From Paragonimus westermani (Eukaryota; Platyhelminthes; Trematoda; Plagiorchiida; Troglotrematidae), in assembly GCA_008508345.1 (NCBI GenBank), contig QNGE01000142.1, positions 264,063 through 328,062 on the forward strand: 64,000 bases of DNA. The letters are read 5' to 3'. The notes beneath the pieces were generated by a model that had not been told where the DNA came from, did no database searches, and saw only the letters and a list, made by a program, of their open reading frames with translations. The position numbers and the translations under genes are program-made. This document shows, in pieces, positions 38,901 to 51,592 of the stretch (position 1 is its first letter; each line of letters begins with the position of its first letter).

Positions 38901-40307
38901 GCTCGGGTCTGTCGACGTTGCTGCCAACATGCAGACAAAGTGAATACGGAGGTACAGCCAACTCGTCCAATTACGATGAATTTATTGGCAACCGATCAGA
39001 GTGATACCGTTAGGTGTTTGCTTAACTTTGTGGTGCCTCTTTAAAGGTGTTAATGGTGGCGATCAGTCAACCTGCTATCACGTAATCCATGTTGCGGGAA
39101 CCAAGTATGTTCGAATAATTTGTGACTAAGAATGCCAGATATAAGCAGATCATCGTAAAATTCGTCTTTCTTTTACTTTACTGGAGTTTCCCATTGAGTT
39201 TATTCAATCAGCACCGTATTATGGGGTACAAGAAGTAGTCCTCAATGATGTCTTCCAACTATCCCCTCAAATATGAAGCCTCTAATTGTGAGTGACATTT
39301 CTTCATGGAAAGCAACTCAAGAAGATTTGAGAGTATACGTTGAATTGCTAGACAATCATATGTATGTTCTTTTTTCGCGAAAGTATGCGTTCATTGGGGA
39401 ACTGCCCGGAGTTGAGGAGAGGCTTTTTCCCTCTTCGAAATGATCGGACAAAGTGTGCATTGCTAAATAAGAGATCATCATTTAGTATTCAAGATGGCCA
39501 GGTCGAAAAACGTGAACGTGGACGATTGAGAGAAGTGAACAGTGTATGCAAAATTTACATCATTAACGTTCTACTTTCGTGGAATAGCCACGAAACTCGA
39601 ACCCCGACTCTTTAATCCATAGATTTTAAGCTGTAGTTTGATATGGATGTGAATGTAAACGTGTTATATTCTAAAATGATGAGATTGCACAAAGCCGCTA
39701 CCTATGGGTCAGTTTAGAATTGCTTTAGCGATCTGACTTAAAGAACATTCATATTCGTGTCTGTAAGAAAATTGACTGCTTGCTAAGCATGAAGATCTTT
39801 GATATTTCACTGTATGTTTGAACAAAACTAATGCTGTGAATAGGGCTCTTACGGAGGTCAATGTTAGTAAAGTATATGGAATTCTCTATCCAAGCGGATT
39901 ACGTTCTTTCTGCAGGTTTTCGTCCATGTTCGATCATAAGGACTTTTTACATTTTAATTGATATCTTTTGGCTGATTAGTCTTGCCGGCAGTTACAAACG
40001 CTGTATGAAGAGCGACAATAATATCAAATCAATAATCAATTTTTTGCAGTCAACTTATATTTATGTCTTGCCACAGTTGACTACGTTAAAAACAATTCTT
40101 CCTTGGTCGGCCTTAATTAAAAAGAGATATATTCAACAGTTGACGGTTTAATAAAGGTAGAACATCGCCTCAGCAATATGTGTTCAGTCGACCCTTAAGT
40201 ATTTTGAAGTTGGCCCAGCTCTCTTTTTCAGAAAGAATAAAGTTTGGAAGTTGAACAGGCATATGCAGATATTCGTTTAAACAAAAAACCGTTAAAACAC
40301 GAGAACT
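23941..40307. other. long gene-poor stretch, no recognised gene
   Basis: I found no supportable gene, RNA or mobile element in these 16 kb. Frames up to 109 codons occur (for example 25988-26317 plus), all without recognisable motifs. A 59-codon plus-strand frame at 30631-30810 is embedded in a locally GC-richer patch but is unassigned. A GC-rich patch at 37970-38080 contains a six-pair CCCCGG/CCGGGG inverted pair. Host exons could be present but cannot be told from chance. Confidence 0.5.
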
Positions 40308-40344
40308 GGTAAATGCAGAAATTTCCTATCGACCCATCAGTATC
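40308..40344 (-). ncRNA. degenerate hammerhead motif in 3' tail of PLE
   Basis: On the minus strand the 37 bases read stem I GATA, core CTGATGG (consensus CUGANGA with the last A changed), GTCGATAG in the place of stem II, GAAA, a stem III region ending GCATT, and stem I 3' strand TACC. The AUU triplet is a valid cleavage site, but the core change and the broken stem II predict inactivity. It starts 98 bp after the terminal Trp codon of the PLE, matching the 90-bp offset of the equivalent motif at 23904-23940. The two copies are mutated at different positions, as expected for independent decay from an active ancestor. It overlaps the last codon of the PLE frame. Confidence 0.5.
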
Positions 40345-40744
40345 AAATTAACGAATTTACATGAAATGACCTTTTATACCGGACATTTAGGGGTTTAGTA
40401 GGATGAATAGTCGACCGGCGGGTTAAGAAAGATTCCTGGATCCAGGGCAGAGCCAGGCTAAGGAACAACCGTTGCTGAATATACAGGGTCGGCTTTGGCC
40501 GATCGATTGCGACAGCTATAGCAAACTGCATGAATCATGGACTGGGAAGACTTAATAAGATTCTCGATGTACAAGCCTGGTCGATGACGTGACCAGTGGT
40601 CAGGACGTGTCTTGCGACTACGGACACTGTTAGCTTGCGCGTTTGAACGACATTGTCGTTCTTCTAAAAAACAGCGTTCTACACCCGTTCAGGCAGATGC
40701 TCCTCCATTCTGGGGATCAGGCATCTCTCGGTTCAGCCTGTGTA
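40343..40744 (-). pseudogene. PLE GIY-YIG endonuclease domain, broken
   Basis: The first piece (40744-40679) reads YTG, then a TGA where the family has Arg, then TERCLIPRMEEHLPERV, giving the YIG half and the R-x3-EH-x-P segment, and closes with a stop. A frame change follows. From 40621 to 40343 one frame carries VVARHVLTTGHVIDQ (GH-x-x-D motif), an internal TGA at 40535-40537, the helix FAIAVAIDRPKP and the closing SLALPW (Trp at 40442-40444), then about 32 further codons to TAA. The family usually stops near LPW, so this tail is probably non-coding. The GIY half is not readable. Family: C-terminal nuclease of Penelope-like elements. Confidence 0.85.
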
Positions 40745-40757
40745 ACTTTCTTTGTAG

Positions 40758-41033
40758 TTACATGTAAACTGGTATGAATGTGAGGTGACGGGCTGATCTT
40801 CTTTGTTTGAATGAACAAGCAGTTTCTGGGTCCGTTAAATAACCGTTTACTCGAATTTGCCTGTCTGTGAGCTGATGGTGCGTGCTATACTTACTTATGG
40901 AAGGCAATTCTACATAACACTTGATTTTTACGGTGACCATCTGCTGGAATGGCGGTTTGGGTCTACTATGTCTTTCTATGAACCTTTTGGATACCCATTA
41001 GATTGTAGTACGGACGTGATCAAGTCTAATTCC
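40758..41033 (-). pseudogene. PLE linker between reverse transcriptase and endonuclease
   Basis: Two fragments in different frames bridge the catalytic domains. ELDLITSVLQSNGYPKGS (about 41033-40980) matches the conserved L-x-x-NGYP helix-turn of PLE proteins and ends at a stop. VKIKCYVELPSISKYS (within 40940-40758) corresponds to the strand that usually reads as a hydrophobic stretch ending LP. Support for each alone is modest; their position between RT and GIY-YIG makes the call. Confidence 0.65.
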
Positions 41034-41130
41034 TTAACAAAACTACCTTGCGTGTAGATTCCTCTTGTTCTTGGGAATAGTGTATTTACTAGTGCGCATT
41101 TGTTATGGACCCCTGTGAAACTACTAAAAT

Positions 41131-41541
41131 TCAGATGTTGACCGGACCGTGTATTTCCCCTATAGATAGCTCTTTTAATAGAACCATATCCATATCTATT
41201 GCCTGTTTGGACCGATTGAATACTAGTTTATTATCAACGTCGCGTTTGTAGCATGACAGGCTTGCTATGACTGTGACTAACTTCTGTTCAGTGTTTAACA
41301 TAAAAGAAACTGCTAGGATGGGCCCTAGTGAACTTTCCGTGGCTACCGAATCTATTTGGCGATAGCACCGATCCAGAAAAGGGAAGCTGAATTTTTCAAT
41401 GCATAAAACTAAAGTTTCTCTCAGGATATCACTAAGCAAGTGCATAGTAGTGTGGCTTGTTTCAACAGGCTCAAAAATATAACTGTCTCGATTAATGGAA
41501 AATTTGTGAACGGCGACGGAACGTTTATGGCGCATATACAT
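41131..41541 (-). pseudogene. PLE reverse transcriptase core, degenerate
   Basis: This 136-codon open frame is the palm part of a PLE reverse transcriptase. The family would use it to copy the element RNA at a nicked target. Residues 14-30 resemble the motif A region but have lost the catalytic Asp pattern. CYRQIDSVATESSLGPIL (residues 59-76) is motif B, usually YRQ-x-DGVAMGSPLGP. CYKRDVDNKLVFN (residues 97-109) is motif C, where YVDD has become DVDN. The second catalytic Asp of motif C is therefore Asn, so even this open piece could not work. It is flanked in order by upstream and downstream PLE fragments on the same strand. The ATG at its start is internal to the domain and not a real initiation site. 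Confidence 0.85.
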
Positions 41542-41611
41542 TATTTAGCAAGATTGATGTTGTATAGTCACTGATCAATTAAAAAGAATGTTTAATAGGA
41601 TAGGCCTGAAA

Positions 41612-41735
41612 TTATTGTTTTACTGGCGTTAGGATGATGAGTAACCATCTTGCCAGCTTATGGTACGCAGAATTTGTCAATGCCAGGATAGGCCTGAGTG
41701 ACATTCCAAGCCTGTGTTATAAGGAAGGCGTAGAG
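41612..41735 (-). pseudogene. PLE reverse transcriptase N-terminal motifs
   Basis: LYAFLITQA (41735-41709) stands where PLEs have LYG-x-P-K-x-HK, and GMSLRPILALTNSAYHKL (start of 41707-41612) matches the G-x-PLRPI-x-S-x-x-S-x-x-Y segment, followed by ARWLLIILTPV. The two pieces are in different frames and join at about 41707, so a small indel lies between them. The second piece ends at TAA (41612-41614). Confidence 0.78.
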
Positions 41736-41880
41736 CTGAGGTGTCGATGACCTAGATGATTTAAGGGATCTGTACTTTATCATCGACTATGCGCAGTTGT
41801 AAGATAAGCTGAAGATACCGTGCTATGCGACCTTCTATTCCGACGATATTGTCCATTGTACCTATTTGCTGAAAATTCGT

Positions 41881-42163
41881 TCAGTCCCCCAACGTCGTTT
41901 CGTGCACATATGCTTCCCCGTTTACAATGGCTGCACGGGAGTCATTTTCTAGCTTAATTGTTGCTATATTTTTTGATTTAAGCTCTTTTAGTGATTACAA
42001 GTGTTACTTTGTATTAACATACCGGCCATTGATCGGAGTCATGATAAACCCATTAGCCAGCCTAAGTGGTCGGCAGTAGTTGGCTGATGATCTCGACCTC
42101 GGCTTCAATGTAAATATGATTAGGCCCATGTGATGGCATTTTATAACCTAGACACAAGCTATC
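41881..42163 (-). pseudogene. PLE N-terminal region, fragments
   Basis: The first fragment (42163-42062) reads DSLCLGYKMPSH and then EVEIISQLL before a TAG, resembling the V-L-x-LG-x-KF and E-V-E segments near the PLE N-terminus. The second (41991-41881) reads LKELKSKNIATIKL and then DSRAAIVNGEAYV before a TGA, matching the family's basic helix followed by D-K-G-x-x-x-VV-x-x-x-x-Y. They are in the right order and strand relative to the reverse transcriptase. Nothing further upstream could be read. Confidence 0.65.
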
Positions 42164-45100
42164 CGTTTAACTTAATACATTCCAAGACAAGTGTGAATTA
42201 CTTCTACCTAACCAGGCTGATACACAATGAAAAAGTAAGCTTAACTAGATTACTTTTAAACCACATTTTTTCTACACACAAGGGTGACGCTGTTTAGCAG
42301 TGAATTGATTTTAAATACACCGGCGTATTTTTCCGAAAAATAAATGTTTCACGCAAGAATAGACATCAAACATGGATTATCGCATCATACACAAGTTATT
42401 CAATTCTCAAACCTAGTCGACGTGAAAGAATATGTAAAAATTCAGCTATTTAGAATAGAAAGGAACTGTTGTGTTAAACTGTAACCGATCGGATCGCGTA
42501 AAAATTACACACGTGTGATTCGCATTTTGCGTTAGTTGCAACAAATTACATTTGCGTTCATCTCGGCTGATTAAATCTTGTGTGCGGGGATATAATAAAC
42601 GTCCTCACCTTCATTAAGAAGATCAAATTGCTCGAATGTTGTTGGGTGTATCAATGTTGAAAAGTAAACAGGAAGTAATTTACTTCCGTCATTTAATATT
42701 CAGTCAGAAGAAAACTGTGTGTACAACGACACAATGCTCTGAAAATGCTTAACCATGATAATTCGATTGATCGGTAACTAAAAAACTTGTTGCTAAGGTC
42801 ACTATCTAGATAATGCCAAAGTTTGAATGGTGATCAGGAAAATTACACCATAATAAAAGTGCGAATAATTAACCCTGTTCTGAAATTGAAAATACCGCTT
42901 CAAACATCACATTATATGTTACCGTCGTCGTGTGATCTGGTTAGATTTTGATGCAACTGAATTTATAAATAAACGCATCAGTTGCACCCACTAGGCATAC
43001 CATTACTTTATCACTGTATCCCGTTGAAGTTAGCAAGAAGTCAGTTTAATCTTATAATTCTACAGTTGACGTTCCCTATGACATCTTTCTACATTTGTTA
43101 AAAGGAGGATCTGTATCAATCACAACATTTCCATTCACAAAACAACAAATCAAGAGCCATCTGAATTGTTATATTTTATGCGTCGACTTTTGTGATTAAC
43201 AAATGTGTGCACATACACCAATTTTACGATTTAGCTCTTTGACCTCGTGAAGTTTGGTAGCATGGTAAGTTAAAGAAATCACACTGTTCGAGTTATGTAT
43301 TTGTTCGTTAGCTAGCAACAAAAGGCCAGTTGCATTCAGCTTATTGAAACCAAGCACCGAGTATTTTGATGGATCTCTCTCACCAGAGAAGCCCGATCTC
43401 AGCTGAACTAACTGGTCATCGATTGGCTTTTCTGTCACGCGCCCGCTGAACTGTGACATAATAGCTAAGGATCATATGACTTTCAGAAATTGTGGGTCAT
43501 TTGCAGATCTCTTTGTTTCTACAGCATATGTTTAGTTGTGTTTCTTGTAGTGGGAGAAAGCGCACCATTAGAATTCGTATATAGTTCAACGGGCGGTCAG
43601 TTGTACTCAGACTAAATTTTACACATTCTTATTGTTAGATGATATGAAAGTTTAGCGAGAAACATTCTGAAATATGATTAACAACCCAAAACGTTTTAAT
43701 TCAGTGACCTTCAATATTTAACACAAGATGTGAACGGCATTTTGATGACGAGATTATGCATAAATCTCACCAGTGCTACTTGAAATTATAACAAAAGCTG
43801 AAAGACATTTTGAGGGGGCATCGTTATTTTGCTCCAATTTAGCCACTTGTTTGCTTCCCCTTAAGTAATTACTGAAACACACTCCCTGTTTGATGTGCTT
43901 TGTAAAAGTTCGTTTGAGTGAGGCTGTATAGAAAACACTGCCGTTTGCTGGGTTTAATTTACAGTCACTGCGATTTCCCCTATGGTTTCGCCCACCCTAA
44001 TTTTATCATATTTTCTATCTCCAGGAAGTAAGTAAGACGCATATTAATGTAGAACACTGACAAATTCATTTTGTTATTTTGAAGGTATAAAATGTGACCC
44101 GAGATTCAACACAAGCTCGAAAGAAGTGTTAAATAACCACCATGTCTGAGAAACTGCCCTTGGTGTCTCAGCTAATATGCTAAATACTTCGCGTCGCGGC
44201 AAGTTGTGATAAACGGATGTCTATCATTTAGCGAATGCATGAATGGTTGCCATCCTGGGCTATCATTAGTACCTGCTTTTATGTAGGACCGATTCCAGAC
44301 ACCGATCTAAAGAACAGCTGCGGGGTGTTTCCGCGCAAGATCATTCATTAACTTTTGTTTCAAGCATGTTTCCTCTTGAACTTCATAATTTTCCACCAAA
44401 AAGCAATTGCTTCAAGTCTGTCAGACTATAGGCAACAGAAAACTGACAACTTTCTAAAGGCAACCTACATATCTATACTTCTGCGGACACTGAAATTCAC
44501 GTCGAAACAATCCCAAAGAAGCCCTCATTCTGTTGTAGGAGCTGAATGTTGTGAAAGTTGGAGGACAATAGAGTCAACCGTTCTACTGTTTGCGCCTTAA
44601 TGGAGTATGAGTCGGACAGGTAGACACGTGTGCGCCATATTACAGACTTACTTTTCACTGTGTAGAATATACGGCAAACAGTGTTGCAGCAACATACTGC
44701 CTTCTCTACGGCCTGTCACATTATTTCTTCACGGACGAGTTCCGGAAGTTAGGGCTTTTTCATTTTACACGCAGCCGAAGTTCAATTGCAGCTTCCGCAT
44801 TTTGATAAGCCTTTCAATCGTTCACTTGAAAAAAGCGCTATATTCGCGTTTTGCTTTGTTGTAAACTACCAACAATATATATACATGTCTGGGGAAGAAA
44901 TTGCGTTACGGCTGTTGTGTTTTTCAAGATATCCCGTTAAACCTACATCTGGCTATTCCGCAATATACGTGACTGAACAGCCATTTCTTACAACTTAGTC
45001 CCAACTCGGCGTTCACATTATCTGATGAAATCAAAGGCAGAAAGCAAGGGGACGCACGTTTCACTTCAGGCAACACCTCATTGATTAAAAGCGCCCTAAC

Positions 45101-48100
45101 CAGGATCAAGTTACTACATTCACCAAACTAGCACAGCATTGTTTGAGTTGGTGTGTAAGGTTTGAGGACCCGGAAAACATTTCAAGGTAAACGCCACAGT
45201 GGACATTATATTTAACAAAAGCCAAGAGTATGGCCATCCGGAGATTGCGGTTGACCTCCTGTTGATGAACTGGCGAGAGTGAAATTTGCGAGTTATTTCA
45301 TTAAATAAGCAGTTTCATGTTTGGCTCTTCCAGCTTTCAGTTTTCCTTGAGCTCCAGTCAAAATATATTAAAAGTATCAACAGTGAGCAGATAGAGATTT
45401 CGTTGATATCAGTTGGGTACGAATAGCAATCAGTCACAGTTGTCGCACTCCGACCACAGTTGCAATCATCTATTTCGAAATGGGACACTACATTCGATTT
45501 TCCCCTATTTTAGAAAACATCAATTGTGCATAACATAACCAGGGTCAAGAAGTTCAAGGATTTTTCTGAATTCAACTTAATGAAAAGCTCAAAACTTGGG
45601 GACACGGACTGGATGTAACAAGAGAGTCAACGTGCCTTCCCGAGGCAATCAAGAAAACAGAGCGCTACTCACAAGTGAATGTGGCTGAGCACTTACGCAA
45701 GGTGATTCAACCTTTTCTTACGTGAAGCCAGTGGTGTAGAGATCAAAAAGTTGGCTATCAAAAAGTTAGTCAGAATCATGTTATTGAATCCACAGATAAT
45801 GCACATTATTATTGACCTCTGACGACAACAATACTCGGTTCGAACGCAAAATTATATTTATAGAATGACCAAAAACAGTCCGAAAGCGGTTTTGCCAAGT
45901 GTGGTTGTTTCCTGTCCGTAAATTTGTCACTGAAACAGTTTTTGAAAACTGCCTCAAGATACTTTTGAAATCGCTTGGAAATTGGGACAAACCGATGTAA
46001 TTTTAGGCATCAAACTAACTGAAGACAAACAAACAGGGACGTAAAAGGTTTCAGGTCAAACCTAGTCTACGATCGCTGTACAGTTATAACTAGTATCACG
46101 AAATCCTGCTTCAAGCGATCAAAAGAATTTATTTCGTAACTTCTTGATTCTTTGTTGGATAATACATCAAAAATTTTCAAAGCCATTTAATTAGAACCGA
46201 TGCTTTGTACGTCTGCTTCGGTACATGCATGGGCTGAGTGAAAGTTATAAGGAATCTTCATTAAACAGAGTTCCACGATAAAATCACGATATACAGTTTG
46301 CGAATATTTGTTACACTCATAAATAAGATCATTTTTTTCTTCAATAAAGTTTCACTTAATACGGTGTGCACATTCTGAGTTCAACAAAACGCAGAAGATT
46401 TATGTATAACCCACTAATTTTTATCGTAGACACAGGAATTTCAAAAGTCTGCCTATGTGAGTTAATGATCAAATATTTATGCTTGATGGTTTCCACCTAA
46501 AATCACAACTAACTTCAAGGCGGTCGTTGTTGATTCGAGTCGTCTCTTCCCATAATATTGTCAAGTGTTGGATCATGTGACCTATGAAACTTACTTATGT
46601 GAATACCGTGCACAAAAGATGTAATTTCAGGAAGCGTTGGTTTCAGGATGCACTGATAATATAGATTGGAGCTGTCTTGTACATAAGCACTGTTGGAAAG
46701 GAACTGAAGCCTGACGATTCTAAACAAAAATGATATGGATTGGCCTGTTTACATTGGGCAGAATGTAAAACATGGACTGCACTTTACGTGTTTGAGAAAA
46801 AACGCGGTCCAAAGTATAAGGTGGCTTCTGTCAATGTTTAGTTCGCCGTGATCATTCAAAACAAACTGTACCATTTTCCTACTGGGATATATCAGCCAAA
46901 CGCCCAGGATTTTCTGCCCAGTGCCATAAACAGGTCGTAACGTATATAATACAAAGCAATAATCCGAGTGGTACGTTTTCACAAAAGGTTGTGTATTTAA
47001 CTAGACAATAATGTGTTGTGGTTATCGTGGGTGCATTTACATTATGGAAGAACGCCGGTCGAGTAAATTTGCAGAAATAAAAGAGGATTACTTGGAAGGC
47101 GTTCAACCTGTCGCACCAAATTATATTAGATTCAACATCTTTTCATGTGATGGATTTAGATTACATCAAACTGCACAAATTCATTGATATTTAGTTGACT
47201 GTATGTTCACCCACTTAACAACCTGATGTATAAAATTAATTTGCCCAGATTTTTGTAGACGTCACCGACAACAGACTATATTGTGCGTTATGCAATTTAA
47301 TAATAACAAATGTGGTTCTGTGTTGCTTGCAGCATTGACATCTGAAGAAGAATACAGAATATAGACAAGCATTTGATCATTAAAATCAAGCGACATCACT
47401 CATAAACGAGACACACTTACTATCTGACAACAAAAATATTGGTGGTCCAAATCTTTTGGTAGGCTAGATATGGAGGGATTCTGTTGAAGTTAAGGCTTAC
47501 ACTGAGATCAAATATTTTATAATAGTTGAATTTATTGGGACTAGTTACATACGCTTGAGGTTTGCGCAATGTAATCTTGGGTGCACATTTTTCGTTTGTG
47601 GCTCATGACCATAATCACTTAAAATATAAAAAATATTACAATCTAAGTTACCAAGAAAAAAACCATGGTTGTAAGCTGTCTTCCGGAGTGGTTTAATGTT
47701 CCGTGCTAAGATCCAGTGGCAGTTGGTACGAGAAGATTGAGTTAACTACAGTGCACTGAAAAAAAGCTTGTCACTTACGATATTCTCTTGCAGTGCTGTT
47801 AGAGTACTAAACGGAATTTGTGTTTTGACAGATGGATCCCTAACGAGAAATGTAATACCATCAGTAGTACCCACTCATAAAGGAGATCGCTAATGTCTGT
47901 TTGTGTTTTGTTGGTCTTTACTCTGATTATCGGGATATCTCCTGGTGGACAAATGTCACACATCAGAAGCTTGATCATACGTAAATATGACGAATCTCGG
48001 CTTGTTTATCGTCTAGAAAATATACTTTCCTCTTCAAGTGGACATTATGAACTCACCATATCATGCGGTAATAACGAGTGTTTGCCCCATGTGTTACGGT

Positions 48101-51100
48101 CAGAAAGAGTTGCGCACCTGTTATAAGTAGAAGCGGCAACAATCAACTTAAAGCCTTGAAGCATCCATAATAAGTAAACATCTGTGTGTGCAGTCACTCT
48201 GTATTTTGTAATTGTTAAGTGCACCAACGATATTTCCTTTAAATGCATAAACTCGGAACACTTATTTGGATCATTTAATGTATAGCTTTCGAAAATTTCG
48301 CTTATCGACAAGCAGAGACACTCAGGATTTACCCTTGAGCAGTTACCGTTCATTGGGATATACTGTTGCCGCATCACTTGAGAAACAAGTCACACAAAAA
48401 AGCGTTTTTCAATAAGCAAACCTCGAATATGAATGTGCCGTATAGACTTTAAATTCGTTCATACAAATCGACTTCCTGTATTTTTAAAGCCTTTTGACGT
48501 AACAGACAATTTTTTATGATTCTATTTGACAAAAGTTGACAGAAATGACGTAGTGCACCCCAGTTATTTGGAAAACAACATAAACCATCTTAGGCTTCTC
48601 GATTTATCAAATCAATGCATGGAGTACACCAACGGATTTAAGTAACTGGCAGTAACCCACATGGCATTGTTGCTGTCAACGGAAGGTGCCAAGAATATAG
48701 AGTTGATAAATGATAGCGTGTTTCAAAACAAATGTCAGTCATACGTGAACTGATCTAAAAACTTGCGACAAGCAAATTGAGATTGTTCATATTACTTCGT
48801 CTGTGGTGAATCACACTTGACGAAGAACATTATTTCAAACGGATGGGAGGAATAACCCGCAGCAGTCGTTCATTTTAATTGGGAGTACGGTTTGGTTCTC
48901 TAGTGTTGAAGTCATCAATCACCTAGAGATTCTGTGCTGGATTTGTGTCTTCTTTATTAGACATAGTTTATGCAGCAAAATAACACGTGACTCAACACTT
49001 CTTGGAAGGCTGAAAAATTGGAGTGCCGGCGTGAAGTAATGGAAGAATTAGCCTATGTTCACAGAAGAATATCGGAACACTTTCGTGTAACCCACAAACA
49101 CTGTCTGTTGACCGCAAGCAACTGATAGTGCATTCATGCTTACAGTTTAGCGGCCCATAACTTTTGTAGTCTTTTGCACGCTAAATTCAAGATTGGGATG
49201 ACAAGATGTAAGTCCGACAAGTATTGGCAACAGCAAATTTAAGCCGAGCATTTGTTTTTTGAAGCAGTAACAATACATACATCGGATCGGTTCACTATGG
49301 ACGAGGTTCATTTTCGACAGAGGTGGACCCTTGAACTGCACGGTAGTAATAAGTCGGAACCAGTTTCGAGCGCAACATTTGATGTCACTAGCAGTTTACT
49401 GTTCGACGGACAGAAATTATTTCAAGTGAGGTTGCTTATTAACCTCATATTCAAACTAGTTCATTTGTCTGAGGTACTAACGGTGGATATGGTCGCAGCG
49501 TCGAAAAATTCTGCATTCACATAAATGAAATGTAATCGCAGAGCGCGTTAAGTAAACTACTCAAAGGAGACATTTTCGCTATTATTTTGTCAAAAAGGAA
49601 ATTAATACAGAATTGTAATATTGAACCGGTTGATATGGATAGGGTAACCAGTTGATAATTCGAGAACGTGCCAGCATCCGGCTAAAAAACGGTTCAACTT
49701 TGCGTAGGAATTTAAGTAACACTGATGCGTTCTCCGATATTTTCTTAATGCGTCAGTATGAAATGAGCAAACGTCGGATTAACTAATTAATAATACATTT
49801 TAAGTGTTGAGAGGTTGACACAAAATAACGGCCATATTTTTTTGACGAATAATAGGGACATAGGTGGGAAAACTTTGTTGTTCGGAAACCACACGCAATG
49901 CGAACAACTCTGCGTTTTTTCCCTACGGTTGCGCATACAACAAGGTACTCAATCGCACCTTGAATTTTCCTAAAAATGAAGACAAATAACTCAAAGTTGT
50001 TTCTAGTCTGAATCTTTACACAGTTCAAAGCCAACGTTCTACTGCACGTTTATTTCAAAGGTCTGGATAAACCCATGTGTTCACAGACTTTTATGATTCG
50101 GCTTCGTATAAAATTAACTTCAAGATAATCCACTGTCCTCCGCTTAATGAGATATCTTTTGTTTGTTCGGTACGATGTGGTTGACTATGCTTAAGAATGC
50201 ACACCCGATGACCGTCAACAGTCACGTATCCGGTTTTGTGTTACATACAGTTTTCATTGATGATCATAAACCATTCACAGCGTCACATCAAGATGAATCG
50301 TACAGTGTGTTGAAGCAGGTGTAGCTCCTACACTAGTGTTCTTGGTATCTAAACTAATCCACCAACTGTGACAATCATCGGAAGCGCGGCAAACGAAAGA
50401 CAGAAGAGCAGTTTTCTTATCGATGAAGATTTCTGCAGAGCAGATGAATTGAAAACTTAGAAAACAGAAGTGCAGTGTTTATGCATTCTCTTATATGCTC
50501 CTATCACTAACTAAATTAATGTTCTTACTCTAGTGGAGACATTTCGTTTTAACATCCATTAAAAATAGATCGATAAGTGACAGTTTTTACCCAACAGTCA
50601 TGCACGCTATAATTGTCCTGAAGGTATAAAATCGTTTTGTCTGACTAGTTCGGCAAAAATTTGCTGTAACGATTTGCGAATAATATGGCAATCAGTGAGT
50701 TTACGATGCATATCCCAAAAAAATTAAAAACGACGTGTAATGAAATATTAAAGGCTAAGCATCATGTCTTTCTAATCTATTGAATTGCGCGGATTTGAAA
50801 CTTTGGAAAATGATCAAACATTTTAGCTGGGAATAATTTCAGCAAGCATCTTCTACACCAGCATAATTAGCAACGACAACAGTCACAAGTTTCGATTGCT
50901 AACGGGTATATCAATCACATAGCAGATGACCAAAGGAAGCGTCATTTTTACAGCGGAAATATTTCACAAATCTTCAGGTTTATATGTCAACTAGCTGAGT
51001 GGTTAGGGTTTGCGAGGAAGTTCAATCGTTTAACTATTGTTAGCCTTTCAGGGAGTAGAATTTCTAAGCTTTCACGAACCCTCACTAGATATGCAATTAA

Positions 51101-51592
51101 GATATGTGCTGATCAACCGACCAGTAGAAAAGGTAACGGGACAAAATACGACGATTAATTCCATCGTGCCTGCTAAACAAGAGGCATTCATTGCTTGCAC
51201 AAACGCAGCCTTAAAATGTGAAAATATTCAACAATGAACTACCCGTAACCCATATTACTGAACAGCAAACAAGAGGTATCAACACTCATTTCTACACTGA
51301 GTCAAGTACAGGTCCAAGCAGAAATCAGATTGTGGTGCATTCAAGCGATTTTGCTCAAAATGTTTGACCAGTTAAAAAGGGTTGAGGTTCATAGCAGATG
51401 AAAGTCAGAACATTTGCAATTTGACCCGCCTACAACGTTTCTAAAAATAACAATGTGACAAACAACTGTCACCGATAATTCTTTCCCCAGTCAATACATG
51501 GGTTCAATCATGCGACTGTTAACGAATGGCATCAAGAGTTACTACTAGACTGCGCAGAATAACTGATTAGTCCACTACCGGCTGTTGACTGA
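42164..51592. other. gene-poor stretch, no recognised gene
   Basis: No frame here carries a motif I can name. The 77-codon plus frame at 47893-48126 starts with a true ATG and a hydrophobic, signal-peptide-like N-terminus, but it is short and unsupported. A possible exon lies at 51051-51131 (see findings). I searched upstream of the 51.6-kb PLE fragment for its reverse transcriptase and saw none. Confidence 0.5.

Larger units (their letters stand above)
40308..42163 (-). mobile_element. near full-length but decayed Penelope-like retroelement
   Basis: Reading down the minus strand, PLE segments appear in the correct order: an N-terminal piece (42163-42062, motif LCLGYKM), a second N-terminal piece with ALKELK-like and AAIVN motifs (41991-41881), LYAFL (41735-41709), SLRPIL (41707-41612), reverse transcriptase motifs B and C (41541-41131), a linker with NGYP (about 41033-40970) and VELP (40940-40758), the GIY-YIG domain (40744-40343) and a hammerhead-like motif (40344-40308). 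The span of about 1.85 kb is shorter than a usual PLE, whose ORF is often 2-2.5 kb, so the N-terminus is missing or unreadable. Several frameshifts and stops make it inactive. This is the best-preserved PLE structure in the window. Confidence 0.85.
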
